In this document: positions 47,863 to 59,900 of the stretch, piece by piece
How positions within the stretch are numbered: position 1 is the first letter of the stretch
Layout: every line of letters begins with the position of its first letter
Assembly (NCBI GenBank): GCA_030248135.1
Contig: JASANC010003467.1
Coordinates: 1-64,000, forward strand
Direction of reading: 5' to 3'
Length of the DNA: 64,000 bases
Origin: Theristus sp. LFF4_11
Taxonomy: Eukaryota > Nematoda > Chromadorea > Monhysterida > Xyalidae
Program-made: the position numbers and the translations under genes
Notes under the pieces: generated by a model
Told to the model about the DNA's origin: nothing
Databases searched by the model: none
Seen by the model: only the letters and a program-made list of their open reading frames with translations

Positions 47863-48804
47863 GCTGCGCTTTGAGCGCGCGGCGTGTGGATGTGGTAGTT
47901 TAGATGAGAGTTTAAAGATGCAGTGCAGGAGGTTTTGCAATGCAGGATGCAGTGGAGGATGCAACTTTTTTTGCTTGAATTCCCTTTTGAGGAACTACAA
48001 CCAACCAGTGACGCTATAATTCAAATTTAGACCACGGCGATTTCGGATCGCTGACGAATACTCATGATCGAAATGACAAAAACGACTATCTGGAATTCAG
48101 TTTTGTACAGTGTGATTTGTCGCATTTTATTCCATGATTTTTAACCTGCTTTGTCATTTTAGATGTGATTGCGATCTGGTACTCTTGATTTTGAATCCGT
48201 CCCTTTCAATGATCTCAAGACAGAAAAAGCTGTTGCGTGGTAGTTTTTGAATAAATTTCAAAAAACAAGTGTTGATGAACACCTATAATAAAATGCGATT
48301 CAATCCGTGTGCGGAAAACACTCGCATCGATTTTGCTGTTTCGCAGGCCAGCCACCCACGCACCCGACATTTTCGATTGTACGTCACACAGGCTGCAAAA
48401 GCACAACGCAACAGTAAATAGACTTGCATTGGCCACGCAGAGAGGTTTTTCTTTCGCTGATTATTTGTAGCGTCATGTTTCAACATAATCAACTTGTTTA
48501 CAGTCTGCAACACGCATGTGTAACAACAACGAAAACTGAAAAGACCATTGCTGCCATCAATTTGTGCCAATCAACAGAGCACACAACAACAACAACATAA
48601 AAAATCAAACAAAAAAGACATCTGCATTTCTTATTTTCAGCGAAAAGTCAAAACACATTCAAACAAGCGAACGACCTTTCAAAAGTTACTCAGACTACAA
48701 TTTTTCTGCAATTACGAACGACGAAAAGCGAACCCTTCATATTTTTTTCAAAAACATTTTGCTTCCACCTTGCTCTCTGCACAACCCGGCCGTGAAGATC
48801 AAAC
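47863..48804. other. flank between small ORF and MAM gene 1
   Basis: No gene seen. A polypyrimidine acceptor-like TTATTTTCAG ends at 48640, 164 bases before the MAM gene 1 ATG, so part of this is its leader. Confidence 0.45.
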
Positions 48805-51800
48805 ATGAAAACCTTATTGGTGATTTGTTTCGCTCTGCATCTCTGTGGACTGTATCAACAAGGTACGTGACTGGTGAAGGCGATTGTAATGCAAAAAAGA
48901 CAAAAGGAACAAAAAATAGTTGATAAAAACCCGAAGAACTGATCAGTGACACTTGGTAAGATAATATGCATCGACAACTGAATCCATCTGTGCTGCATTG
49001 TAGAATCAGTCTGATTGGATGAACTAAGAAACCGCCTGCCAAGCAATTGGCTTGTTTCTCAGTGCTTATCGTGTAATGTATGTACACGCGCTAGAAAAAA
49101 TGTCCGAACTCATGTGTCCGGTGGCGTGTCCTGTCCGGCGCGATGTCTCGAAATAGCAAAAAAAAACAAATTTACTTGAATTCATTCATACGAAACGGGA
49201 CACACGCCACCGCGGACACCACACGAGTTCGGACAGTGATTGCCAGCGTGCACACCACGCTGATCAACGTTTACCTGATCAATAATCGAAACACGGTGTG
49301 TGTGGTGACGTCATCATCATCGTAGGTGCCGCATGCATCCCGGGCGCCGAGCAGATCACGCAGCAGCTGTTCGCACGACTCGGCATTCAGCCGATCGTCG
49401 ACAACGGCGGCACGAACAACACCGGCGCCACCGGCAACTACATCGGCGACGGACAAGACCTGAACTGTGACTTCGAGTCGATTGGTTCGTGTCGATGGGC
49501 GAATCTGGCGGATCATCTGAATCAGCAGATTGACACGGAGCAGTTTTGGCTGTTCACAAAGACGAACGAAGTGCGCAATGGATTCACGCTGCTCGGTCCG
49601 CAGGGTCGCGACCCACCGATCGGTGGGTGTGCGAATCGATATTTTTTGATGGCCTCAAGAATTAGCTGTTGTTATCTGTTAATGAATGACTTGAAAATGT
49701 TTGTAATCCCATAAGAATCAAATAGCGGGCCATGTTGTGGTGAGCGACCAGAATATAATGTTTGTTATGGCTTTGTTTGTTTCTTCATTCTCAGGACTGT
49801 GACATCTACACATCTACAGCCTCAATTTCCTTGACTTTGTTTGTTTCTTCATTCTCAGGACTATGACATCTACACATCTACAGCCTCAATTTCCTTGACT
49901 TTGTTTGTTTCTTCATTGTCAGGAGGGAAAATGATTCTCAGTGGCGGACAGGGCTCGTCTGCATCAGACAAGGCGGCCGTATGGATGAGTGATCCCGTGA
50001 AATGCCTCCAGAATCCGGCGCAACTGGCATTCGAGTAAGTTGGTTGTGTGTCAAACCATCATTCCATGCATGAAGTGCCATTCCATATCCATTCCAACTG
50101 ACTTGAAACTTCTTAGGAGGCGTAAAATGTCACGCATCTTTGAACGGCCTCTCTCGGGTGTGTTTTCTGTGATTTGAAACGCAACAGGTCAAACTGCACT
50201 TTCAAACGTCTCCAGATACTGGGTGTTTTCGGTGTCAAAAGTGCGCGTGATGCTGTTGGATCCGACGAACTATCAGCCAATCTGGACCTCGCCAACTGAC
50301 GGATGTCCGACCGTCAAAAATCCGTTCGACCCGTCAATTGACGGCATCTGTCGCACGTTGCTGCCTGCTCAAAGTCGACCGTTCAGAGTTCGTTTTGGAC
50401 TCTTTCCCAAAATGGTTTTTGAAACACGTAGACCAAAAAAAATTTATAATGCAAGCGACTAGCTACGTAACCGCAAAAAAACATCGCACAGTTATACACA
50501 GGTTGCCATTCAAGGATACGACTTCAAAAACAGCTTTGTCGTCGTCGACAACATTCAGTTTAACGGACAACTTGGACCGCAATGCGACGGTTCCAGTTAG
50601 TTCAGTTTTTTTAATCGTCGATCCACTCGATATCGGAGGTGGATGTCCGACAAAAGAATCTATCGTTTTTTATGTTTCAGTGGATTTCGGCACGACCGAG
50701 TCAACGTTGCGCAGCGGCGCCACTGGTGAGCCGATCACAAGTCCGTCCGATCTTGACTGCGCCGATCCACTGGTGAATAATCCCGTCAAAATTGTGATTG
50801 TGATGTAAACTGCTTCAGCAGAACACATTTCACGTTCACCAACACGTCTTCCAAAACGTCAACCACTGTCTTCCAGTCCACCGCGTGCCAGTGGGGAAAC
50901 GACGGCACAGAGCCGGAATGGAAGGTGCACTCCGGAACAGTCGATTTCAACCGGTGGTATGAAGCTACGGGGACAACGCAGACACCAAGTGAGGGAACCA
51001 TTGCTTTTGGATTCCTATTTCTGGAGGACAGTTTGTGTGTAGCACCAACGCAGATCGCTGCAAATGCAACTGCAATTCCGAACATAGTCCTGACATTTCA
51101 GCGGGCTCATTTCTGATGGCCACTGGGGCGCCTGGTTCACCCGAAGCGACGTTACTCAGCGACCCAATTGAATGTCAATCTGACGATGGAAGACTGACTG
51201 TGAAGTAAGCTTCGATGACTTTGCGGTTTCGCCACTGTCCAAAAAAAGAAAACTCGAGTTGAAACAGTACGCAGTGAACAGTGAGTGACTTGAGCGATTT
51301 TTTTTTGCCAGGGCCTAACCCAGAAAAGCTTACAGGAACGCCGTCAAGTAGGGCGCCCATCGAGTTTTCTTTGTCACTACATGCCTATTCACCCCGTCGG
51401 CGGGGCTCGATCCCCTGAACGCCCAGACAGTAGTCAACGCGCTACCACCCAGGCCACGAGCGGCGTGACAAGCGTAGACCTGAAGATCGAGATCGCTCAC
51501 ACTGGAATAATGACAACACTAAACATTGCGACATTGAAAGTCCTGCCTCTACACAGAGCGTGGTCGTCAGACGGCGTGCGTATGCGCGCGTGCATGGTCG
51601 ACGCACAGACCGGCGTCGAGCGGATGTGTCACGCGATGCATCGTCACCTCGGCCCACACTATCAACTGCATTTCCCCGGTCCATTCGAGAACGCTCAACT
51701 GGTGATCTCGGCTGATTTGAGTGCCGGCGGTATGGCCGCTGTCGACGACGTTCAGTACACGGCGACCATGTGCTCCGACTCGACTGTAATGATCGGCGGG

Positions 51801-54800
51801 CGACAGACGCAGCTGGAGCCGTATCAAGGTTACTGTATTGGTTACTGTATTGGTTACTGTATTGGTTACTGTATTGGTTACTGTATTGGTTACTGTATTG
51901 GTTACTGTATTTTCGCTTTGGTTCTGCGACTCAACGCGCGCACAGACCGGTGAAACAGTTTCACACATGACGCGGGACATTCAAAATTGGCAAAGTGATT
52001 TGAGTGCCCTAAATAGGGTCGGGTCATTTTGGCTATTGTGAATTGCCACATAATGATTGGAACTGGAACGTTGAGTTGCAGAACCTAAAAAAAGATAATA
52101 CTACTGTCGTTACTGTTGGTTTCTGCGACTCAGTGGGTTGTTTTGCAGACACGGAAAGGAAAGTGCAGTTTGCAGTTCCACATGCTTGCTGTGGCAAATC
52201 AAAATGGCCCAAGTGACCCGATCAAATTTCAGATACTCGGGTCATTTGACCAATTTTGAATTTCCGCATCAATCATGAAACTGCTCTCCCACTATATCTC
52301 TGCGCGGATTAAGTACCGCAGAACCATAAGAAACGACATAGTTATAAGATTTTTAATTCAAAAACATTGGAGAATTGTAGACTGTGTCATGGACAATTGT
52401 GACATAACGGCTGAACCATTGTAAAGACAATCAATGCCGCTTCAGGCGCCCCAATCGGTCAGATCACGTCGAATGCCGAACTGGCATGCGCGGTCGACAC
52501 GGCGACCTCGTGCAAGTGGGGCGAACCGAACCCGGACAACCAGTGGTACCGCATCACGAATCCGGACGCGCGTCTGTTGCGTCAGCACACCGGCACCTCG
52601 CAGACGCCGGGTGAGTGGCTTTTATTTTTGGTTCTGCGACTCAATGCGCGAATCGAAAGGTATACGCAGTTGCTGACTTGCTTGATGCGGGAATTCAAAA
52701 ATGGCGAAGTGACCCCCGTGTCTCTAGCTGAGTTACTGAAGCCATTCTGAACTGCTGCAACTAGCATATGAAACAGACGTCTGCAAAGAACGCATTGAGT
52801 CGCAGAACCAAAAGAAAAAACAATATCATATGGGCAAAGTATTGTTGTCGTTTGTTGGCAAATTTCCGCTGGAAAGAATTGTAGCCTGAGAGGCAACAAC
52901 AACATCAACAAAAATTTCGCAGACGGCGGCGCCGCGTATTTCGAGTTCACCGATCCGACCGGCGGTGTGGCATTCTTTGCCAGCGACGAAATGTACTGCA
53001 TACAGACGGACGGAGACTTGCAATTCAAGTGCGTTTTGGTTTGAGACGCGGGCGCTGGAAATTGTTTGTGAAAAATGAAAAAGATGAAAAAAGGTTCGCA
53101 ATAATGTCCATGACGACCACGAAAAAATAGACTTAAAAAACACAGACGACTTCCGAACTCCTTATTTCATTTTGACTCCAAAAGCACCATTTTACTATGA
53201 AATAGACACTTTTTATCACAAACAACCCCACAAATCCAATATTACTTTCCATAGCCTGCATTTCCCATCAATTTTTGTTGTGCACCTCCAGGATCTGGTC
53301 GACCAGCAACGTCCAGCTCGAGGTGTGCGCCGTCATGTACGACGCGAATCGTGAGTCGTGCAAACCGAAAGCGCCCGTCAGCTCGCAGCCGGGTCCGGCG
53401 CGGTATCGGTTCACGAAGGCAGACCTCGGCAACAGCGCTTTGGTGGTTAGTTTGCGGGATTTCGTGAGACTCATACGGGCCTGATTTCGTGCTCGTGGCT
53501 TTTGTGCAAAACAAACAATGTGTTTCAAACCAAAAAAACCGTGCTTGTCCTTGCAGTTCATCATCAGTGCGTATGCCGATGGGCCCGGGTTCATCATGCT
53601 CGACGACGTCGAATTCACCGGGCAGATTTGCCAGTCGCCGAACCTGAAGTCCGCCGATGAGGAGACGTGCGAACAAGTGGCGAACTCGTTCACAAGTATG
53701 ATTGTTTTTTTTTAGATTCTGCGACTCAATGCGTGTGCGTGAAGACGTAGAAAAATAACAGTTTTAATCGTTATGCGGTAATTCAAAGTCGCCAAAGTGA
53801 CTCGGCCCTATTTAGGGGACTCGGATCACTTTACCAATTCTGAGTTCCCGCGTCATGAAATTTTGAATTGCCGCGAATCTCTGATTGAAATGAGACTTGG
53901 ACAAATAGAGTGGATTAATTAATCGCACTGAATCAGTGAACATATGATCAAGTGATATTGCTTTGACACTTCCAGCGAGCGCATCTCTGGGCACCAGCTG
54001 GCGCAACTGTCACTCCGGTTGTCCGACGAATCACGTGTACGGAATTGAGCCGTGGGCGACCAGCGCCGTGCAGCTCGGCGACAAGAACACTCGGGTTCGC
54101 GTTCGGATGAAAAACCAGTTTTTTTGTTTTTTTTCTTTTTAAAAAAATAAAAAACGTTCCTTTACTAACCTTAGGTGCGCGGACCAACGAACAGCGACAA
54201 GCCGTTCCTCGGCGTCACGTTGCCTGTGCGCTCGTCGTCGGCCGGCCAGGACACCGGCCGCAGTATCGCCATCCTCCAGTCCGCAGAGCTCGCGCTGGAG
54301 GCGCCGCGTTTCTTCAGTTTCGCCTACCAACGCGGCACCTGGGGCTCGTTGATCTACGTCTGCAAGGACAGAGTGCCGGACTTGGTTCGGCGAGACATTC
54401 CAGTTGGCGAGTGAGTGTCGCTGTTTTCGGAGGATTCGTATTTTTGTTTTTAAGGGGCATTCATGAAACACTATTTAGTAACTGCGTAAGCTGTGTTTTT
54501 AACACAGTTACACGTCACCAAATATTGCTCCATAAATGCGCCGCTTTCTTCGACTCAGTGCGTGTGCAGACGTAGAAAGGACACTAGTTTCAAACCTTTA
54601 TGTGGCAATTCAAAATCGCCCAAGTGACTCGGCCCTTATTCAGTGACTCGGATCATTTTGCCAATTTACCGATCTATGCGCGCATTGAGTCTCGGGTCCA
54701 ACATCAACGATCATAGTTTGTGTGGCACTTGTAAGTGTGCTGTATCGTCTTTCGAGTATTTTGTTTGTCTCGTTTCCACAGTCCAAAGTGTACGCGAATC

Positions 54801-55245
54801 GCTGGACCGGCGTTGTCGGCCGAAGAATTCCTGTACGGACTCAGAGGCGGCGTAGCATTGCAGCCGACCGACCAGAGGGTGAGGAAAAGGTCGCTTTTAC
54901 TGTTGAACTCTAAATTATAGGCAATCAGCTGATCAGCTGATGCATGCTTTCTGTGTAGAGCAGACTGTGCGGTCCCCCAAAGCCCAATGCCTGCACTGAA
55001 AGCATGCATCACCATCACGTGATCACCAACCAATCAGCTGACTGTCCATAATTTAGAGTTCAACTGCAGTTATGAGTTTGTGCGTTTAGAAAATAAACAC
55101 TGACAAGGTTGTTTTACAGTTATACGTAGTCGCAATAGCACCGTGGAAATACTACTACGGCACGTCACATTTCGCCGTCGACGACTTCCAGTTGCACACT
55201 GGCGCTGACATCAACACGACACCGCTGTGCGAACCGAACACCTGA
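48805..55245 (+). CDS. secreted protein with four MAM-like domains (MAM gene 1)
   Basis: Seventeen exons join in phase to 817 residues: 48805-48862, 49326-49622, 49923-50034, 50216-50387, 50502-50595, 50681-50772, 50877-50988, 51102-51204, 51557-51828, 52446-52610, 52923-53028, 53292-53445, 53557-53695, 53976-54094, 54175-54410, 54782-54878, 55120-55245. A signal peptide (1-17) is followed by a Cys-containing N-terminal segment, then repeats with the MAM pattern: entry motifs LNCDFES..CRW (65-77), DLDC (268-271), ELAC..SCKW (about 449) and the exit motif (V/L)DD(V/I)xFxG..C (about 232, 410, 597, 795). MAM domains mediate extracellular adhesion or assembly. There is no transmembrane segment, so the product is probably secreted. 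Repeat 4 is the most diverged. It is a tandem paralogue of the next gene. Confidence 0.9.
49101..49235. repeat. MITE family B copy 5
   Basis: Cleanest copy: left TGTCCGAACTCATGTGTCCG, right CACACGAGTTCGGACA. It lies in MAM gene 1 intron 1. Confidence 0.75.
49771..49922 (+). repeat. 64-bp tandem repeat carrying a splice acceptor
   Basis: Units start CTTTGTTTGTTTCTTCATT at 49771, 49835 and 49899 (period 64). Each ends in a CATT(C/G)TCAG acceptor (AG at 49794, 49858, 49922). The last one opens exon 3 of MAM gene 1. Confidence 0.85.
51294..51460 (-). mobile_element. SINE family E copy
   Basis: Minus-strand copy with box B GATCGAGCC (CGGGGCTCGATCCCC on +) and box A end CCAGGCCACGAG. It lies in MAM gene 1 intron 8. 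Confidence 0.75.
51829..51911 (+). repeat. 12-bp tandem repeat starting at a splice donor
   Basis: Seven GTTACTGTATTG units. The first unit begins exactly at the donor of MAM gene 1 exon 9, so each later unit offers another GTTACT donor. Confidence 0.85.
51920..52085. repeat. MITE family D copy
   Basis: Termini GGTTCTGCGACTCAACGCG and CGTTGAGTTGCAGAACC. It directly follows the 12-bp repeat. Confidence 0.75.
52118..52325. repeat. MITE family D copy
   Basis: Termini GGTTTCTGCGACTCAGTGGG and TTAAGTACCGCAGAACC. It lies 32 bp from the previous D copy in the same intron. Confidence 0.7.
52630..52809. repeat. MITE family D copy, well preserved
   Basis: Termini GGTTCTGCGACTCAATGCG and CGCATTGAGTCGCAGAACC are perfect inverted repeats. 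It lies in MAM gene 1 intron 10. Confidence 0.8.
53715..53855. repeat. MITE family D copy lacking right terminus
   Basis: Left GATTCTGCGACTCAATGCG and internal TTCTGAGTTCCCGCGTCATG. It lies in MAM gene 1 intron 13. Confidence 0.6.
54454..54542. repeat. MITE family C copy after TTAA
   Basis: GGGGCATTCATGAAACACTA and inverted TATTGCTCCATAAATGCGCC, with TTAA at 54450-54453. It lies in MAM gene 1 intron 15. Confidence 0.65.
54545..54699. repeat. MITE family D copy
   Basis: TCTTCGACTCAGTGCG to GCGCATTGAGTCTCGGGTCC. It abuts the C element just upstream. Confidence 0.65.
54900..55066. repeat. MITE family A copy
   Basis: TGTTGAACTCTAAATTATAG to ATAATTTAGAGTTCAACTG. It lies in MAM gene 1 intron 16. 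Confidence 0.75.
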
Positions 55246-56984
55246 ACAACCAAAACAACGCAACTGAAGATGATCTTTGTTTCTTGTGTGACATGTTTCA
55301 TGGGTATTGACATGATTCGCCTGTCTAAATGTTATGATTTTTTCTTCCATTTTTGACGGAGAAAAAAGGAAGCTGTCTGTCTATAAAATATGCTGTCTAA
55401 TCGACGGTGTTTGTTGTTTCCCCCCCCCCCTAAAAAAACGCATGGTCGTCTTGAGATTGCTGGAATTCGGCTCGAATACGTGCAGAAGAAGTCACAATAT
55501 CACGCCAGCATTAGATGGTCGCCACCGCACTGAATGAATATCATAATTTTTTGAAGTTCTGCGACTCAATGGTATTGCAGATGTAGAAAAGAAACTAGTT
55601 TCGATGTTTATGTGAGCAATTCAAAGTCCCGAAGTGATCCGGCCCCATTTGGGGAACTCGGATTACTTTACCAACTTTGAATTCCCGCGTCACGTATGTA
55701 GGAAACTGCTTACCTGCCTGTGCGCGCATTGAGTCTCGGAACCAAATTGATAGATCATACCATTAAGTAATCCCGATCGCATCATAAGAATTTATCGAAT
55801 CAAAACCAAAACAGTGAGTTGATTAGCGACCGAAGGCAACTGTGTGGCTTGAAACAGCGTTTGCATTTTGCATGTTGCAAAGTTTACACGGTAAAAACTG
55901 TAAACATTTTAAAGCAAGCGTGTCTCCGTAACCAGCTGTAAAATGATGCTGACGTGACGCAACTACATACTGCTTCAAATAAGTTTCAACCTAAATGAAT
56001 GGAACTACATATATGTAAGTCAAAATTACATAAATATCGTGAAGTTGGTTTTTTGGTTTCACTGTGGCTATTTGTTTGCTTCTATTTTCATTTTCATTCG
56101 TTGGTTTTTATGACCGGTTCTACAGTTTTAAGAAAACGCAGTTATTTTTTGTTAAAGTCAACTTTTTATCCTCCTGAAGGAATGAAGGAAAAACAGGCAA
56201 GTGTTTTTTTTAACTGGCACTGTACAGCAACACTGCATGACGGGCGGGCGTTGTATCATCGGGTGTTCAATAACACTGTAGTAACATTTAAAAATGCTTC
56301 ATGAATGCGCCTTAAACGGCTTCAACCAACCACACGATGCTAAGTCCATCCGTCTGACACGGGTTGACATGGACACATAGGTCTCTGGCTGGACCCGATG
56401 TTCATAGCATTAACTGTGTCACGTGGTGTTGCGCAACGTTTAAATTTTTTGCAACGTTTGCGCGCATTATTATTAAAATATGCTACGTGAAACTTTCAAA
56501 TCTCGGTAGTTCATATGCATGCGACCAATGTACAGCAAGTCGTCATGCGAAAAGACCCATGTCCACTTTTTGTTGTTTTATTTGAGAATGTGAATGTGCA
56601 TTACAGTGTGTTCGATAATTGTTTCAGCGTGGATTCCGCTGCAGATTTTGTGCACACACCGTTTTTGTGCCAATATTTCAAAAAAATCGCGGTTCAAATT
56701 ACCGCCATAGTTTGCTCAGAGCGGAACCAAGTCGGTGACACACCGATAAACAGTCGATCCCGTCCTTACGGTTTTGCATGAACCCTCACGTGGCTTGACT
56801 TCATAATACGCAACGTTTTTAAAAGCTACGTTTCGTTTTTTATGTGAAACATGGACATCTCGCTTCAACATGAAATGTGCTTCCTTGGACAAATGCCCTT
56901 TTTTGACACGAACACGTCAAAAGCACGGCGACCCCAACTAGACGTCGTTGCTGTTCGCGCAAATTAATCATAAAATTATTTATT
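55246..56984. other. intergenic between MAM genes 1 and 2
   Basis: Contains a C-run (55420-55429), a family D copy (55555-55742) and a family C fragment (about 56258-56313). There is no other supported gene. Confidence 0.5.
55555..55742. repeat. MITE family D copy
   Basis: AGTTCTGCGACTCAATGG to CGCGCATTGAGTCTCGGAACC, about 190 bp, in the intergenic region. Confidence 0.7.
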
Positions 56985-59900
56985 ATGCCAAGTGACGTGA
57001 CGAGCACATTTGCGCGAATCACAGCGGCCGCAACAATGACGGCGGCTGCAAACATCGGCGTGGTCGCTTTTGCCTTCACGACGTTTCTTTCATATGGTAA
57101 TTGTGCTGGAATGGTTAAAGGCCCGTTTATACCTGACCTATGCAGACGTACGTCGACGTATAGTATGCAATAACACGAGACCTGACGTGACGTGACGTGC
57201 CGTACATGCATACGTCAGGTATAAACGGGCCTTCAACGTTTGCTTGTGAGTTTCATTAATTGCTGCAAAGAAAAAACAAAGAAAATCCGTTTTTTTAATT
57301 CTCAGGTTTGGCATGCAGTCCCGTCAGTGACGAATCACTGGACCTTTTAAAAGAGCATCTTGGCATCGAACCAAACGAAGATGCCGAATTGAAGACTTCT
57401 GGTTCGTTTTTTTTTCGAAAATCATCTGTGACCTTGTCCACGTTTCCACCAATTCTGACAGAACCGTATTTCGAATTACTTTTTTCTGTATTACAAAAAT
57501 GTTTAACTGAAAACTTTAAATGCAGACAACACAAATGCTTCCCACTCAAACGGTCCGCACAGGCTTTCGCAACATCTACATCGGACAAATCGCGACGCTG
57601 AATTGTGATTTTCAAAACTTGGCGTTCTGCCACTGGCGAAATTTGGCGAGCGATCTCGATGAGGAGTTCGATAACGCCGACTGGTACGTCTTCGACAAGA
57701 CGGGCGGCACGCGCTTTCCCGAGCAGATACGGCCGAACGGCTCACAAAGGACGCCTGGCGTCGGTTGGTGTTTTTGCCAAAATACAATGTTCCTCCCTGT
57801 GTTCTATCTGGGTACACTGTTAGCGGTGTCCAAGCAACGAACGGTAACTTCAGGCGATGTTTTTAGCCAGGGCTAACCCAAAAACGCATACAGAACGCCG
57901 TCAATTAGGGCGCCCATCGAGTTTTCCTGTCTTCAAGTGCCTATTATGATAGCCCGAACACCGCTCTCGGCGGGGCTCGATCCCTCGAACGCATAGACAA
58001 GAGTCGAACGCGCTATCACCCAGGCCACAAGCGGTGAAAAAATAGCAACGATATATACAAACAAGTTCACTTCTGATTCGCCTTACCAACCAACCAGGTG
58101 GTCGATTCGTGGTCGCCGGCGCCGAATCAACTGAGAACAGGACACAAGCGGTGCTGTACAGTTCGCCGATCAAATGTCTCAGAGGCGGCGGTCAACTGAA
58201 GTTCGAGTGAGAAACACGCTTCTTTCCACACACGATCGACCTCAAAATTTCGGTGCAAGCATTGTTGTGGGGAGAAGGGCGGGGCGGAGTCTGTCTTGTA
58301 CAGAAAGCACGTGACCACCGACCAGTCAGCTGATTGTCCACAATTTAGAGTTCGACTGTGTGTTTGTTGTTTTCATTGTATTCTTTCATGGCTTCATGTA
58401 AAGGCTAGGCTTATTACTCTGCATAACGGCTTTTCTGCTGCGGTTCTCAGTTTTCAAATAGAAACCTAAAGCATGAACCATTTCAACTTGAAGAAATATA
58501 ATAGGGATGTTCTTTCTCTCAGGACATTCTATTATCCTGGTCCAACGATCCGCGTCTTCTTGCTTGAGACGGACACCCTGACGCCGATCGACGGCTTCGC
58601 CGTGGACTGCCTCACACGACAGTCAGTCTGCGAAGTGGAGATACCTCGTCAACGGAAACCATTTCACGTTCGTTTCGTTCTGCTGATTCATGTATTGTCA
58701 ATTTTTTAGGTTTTGCGACTCAAGGAAATCAATTGCAATCTTTATGTGGCAATTCAAATCGCGCTTTACCGATTCTGAATTTCTGCATTCATGAATGAAA
58801 CTGTTCACTCATCTATGCGCCATTGAATCTTGGAACCAATAAAAGATGATAGGCGAGCGAACAAATATACAAAGTTTACTTTTACACACACTGTAGATCG
58901 CCATACAAGGGTCGAATTTCGACGGAAACTTCGCCATCATCGACAACATTGTATTCGACGGCAGACTCGGCCCGGAATGCCAGACGGGCAGCCCGTGTAA
59001 ATTGTTTTCGAATGTTTTTTCTTCCAATTTTACAAACCTGTTTTGAAATCGTATTGTGATTCACCGTTCAGTTCACTTTGACACCGAACCGCACATATTC
59101 CCGGGGGACATGTCCGGCACAATCGCAGATTCCAAGGAACTCGACTGCGATGAATTTCACGTCAGTGGCTGTTTTTTATTTTCAGTCAATTCAGTTCGAT
59201 TCCAGTTTATCTAGCAGTGTTGTTGCTGGTCGCGAAACTGCACAGAGTGATTTTAATGGCACGACCTTAATCTAGACTGATCGAAGATAATTGATTATCT
59301 AAAAATGCGGGAGACGCATATAAAAGGAGGAATATGGCCTTGTGTAAGCAGTGAAAGACTTGGCTCGACAACGCTTTTCAAGTCTCTGATGTGGTACACA
59401 CGGATACAAGTACATAAGAGCCATATTTTTGCGCCGTTTATTTATGATTTCGGTTGCGCATGGCAACCCTCGTACTTTGTATTGTAGACAAATGAAACTT
59501 TCACATTTGCGGATTTCGGGCATTTAGCGACCACTAAAACTACTAAAATAACAATCAGACTTTAGCTCGCTGACACTGGTTTGTCCAGGACAAATTGTAT
59601 CGCAGAAGCATTGCGGAACGCAAGGTCTCCTGTGGCAAAGGCAATGACTCACGGGACAGACGGTTTATCCTGCCACACTAGTAACAAGTTTGAAGTTGAC
59701 ACCGGTAAAAAAGGTGAAAATCAACGGAAGACAACTCCTTTTTGTCACTGGTGCTGGTGTGTACACAGCGGTGCGTACGTTAACAACAACGAAAAAGCTA
59801 CATGCAACAATGTTTTGCAATCTCTGATTTTTCTGTTTTTGCACAGAATTTACAGAATTTCGCACATGGCGTGATTTTAGATTAAATCGAAGAGGATAAT

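Noticed and set aside
57534..57562. earlier acceptor (TGCAG at 57524) for MAM gene 2 exon 3
   Set aside because: Phase 1 entry there meets a stop before the MAM motif. The GCACAG at 57562 keeps the frame.
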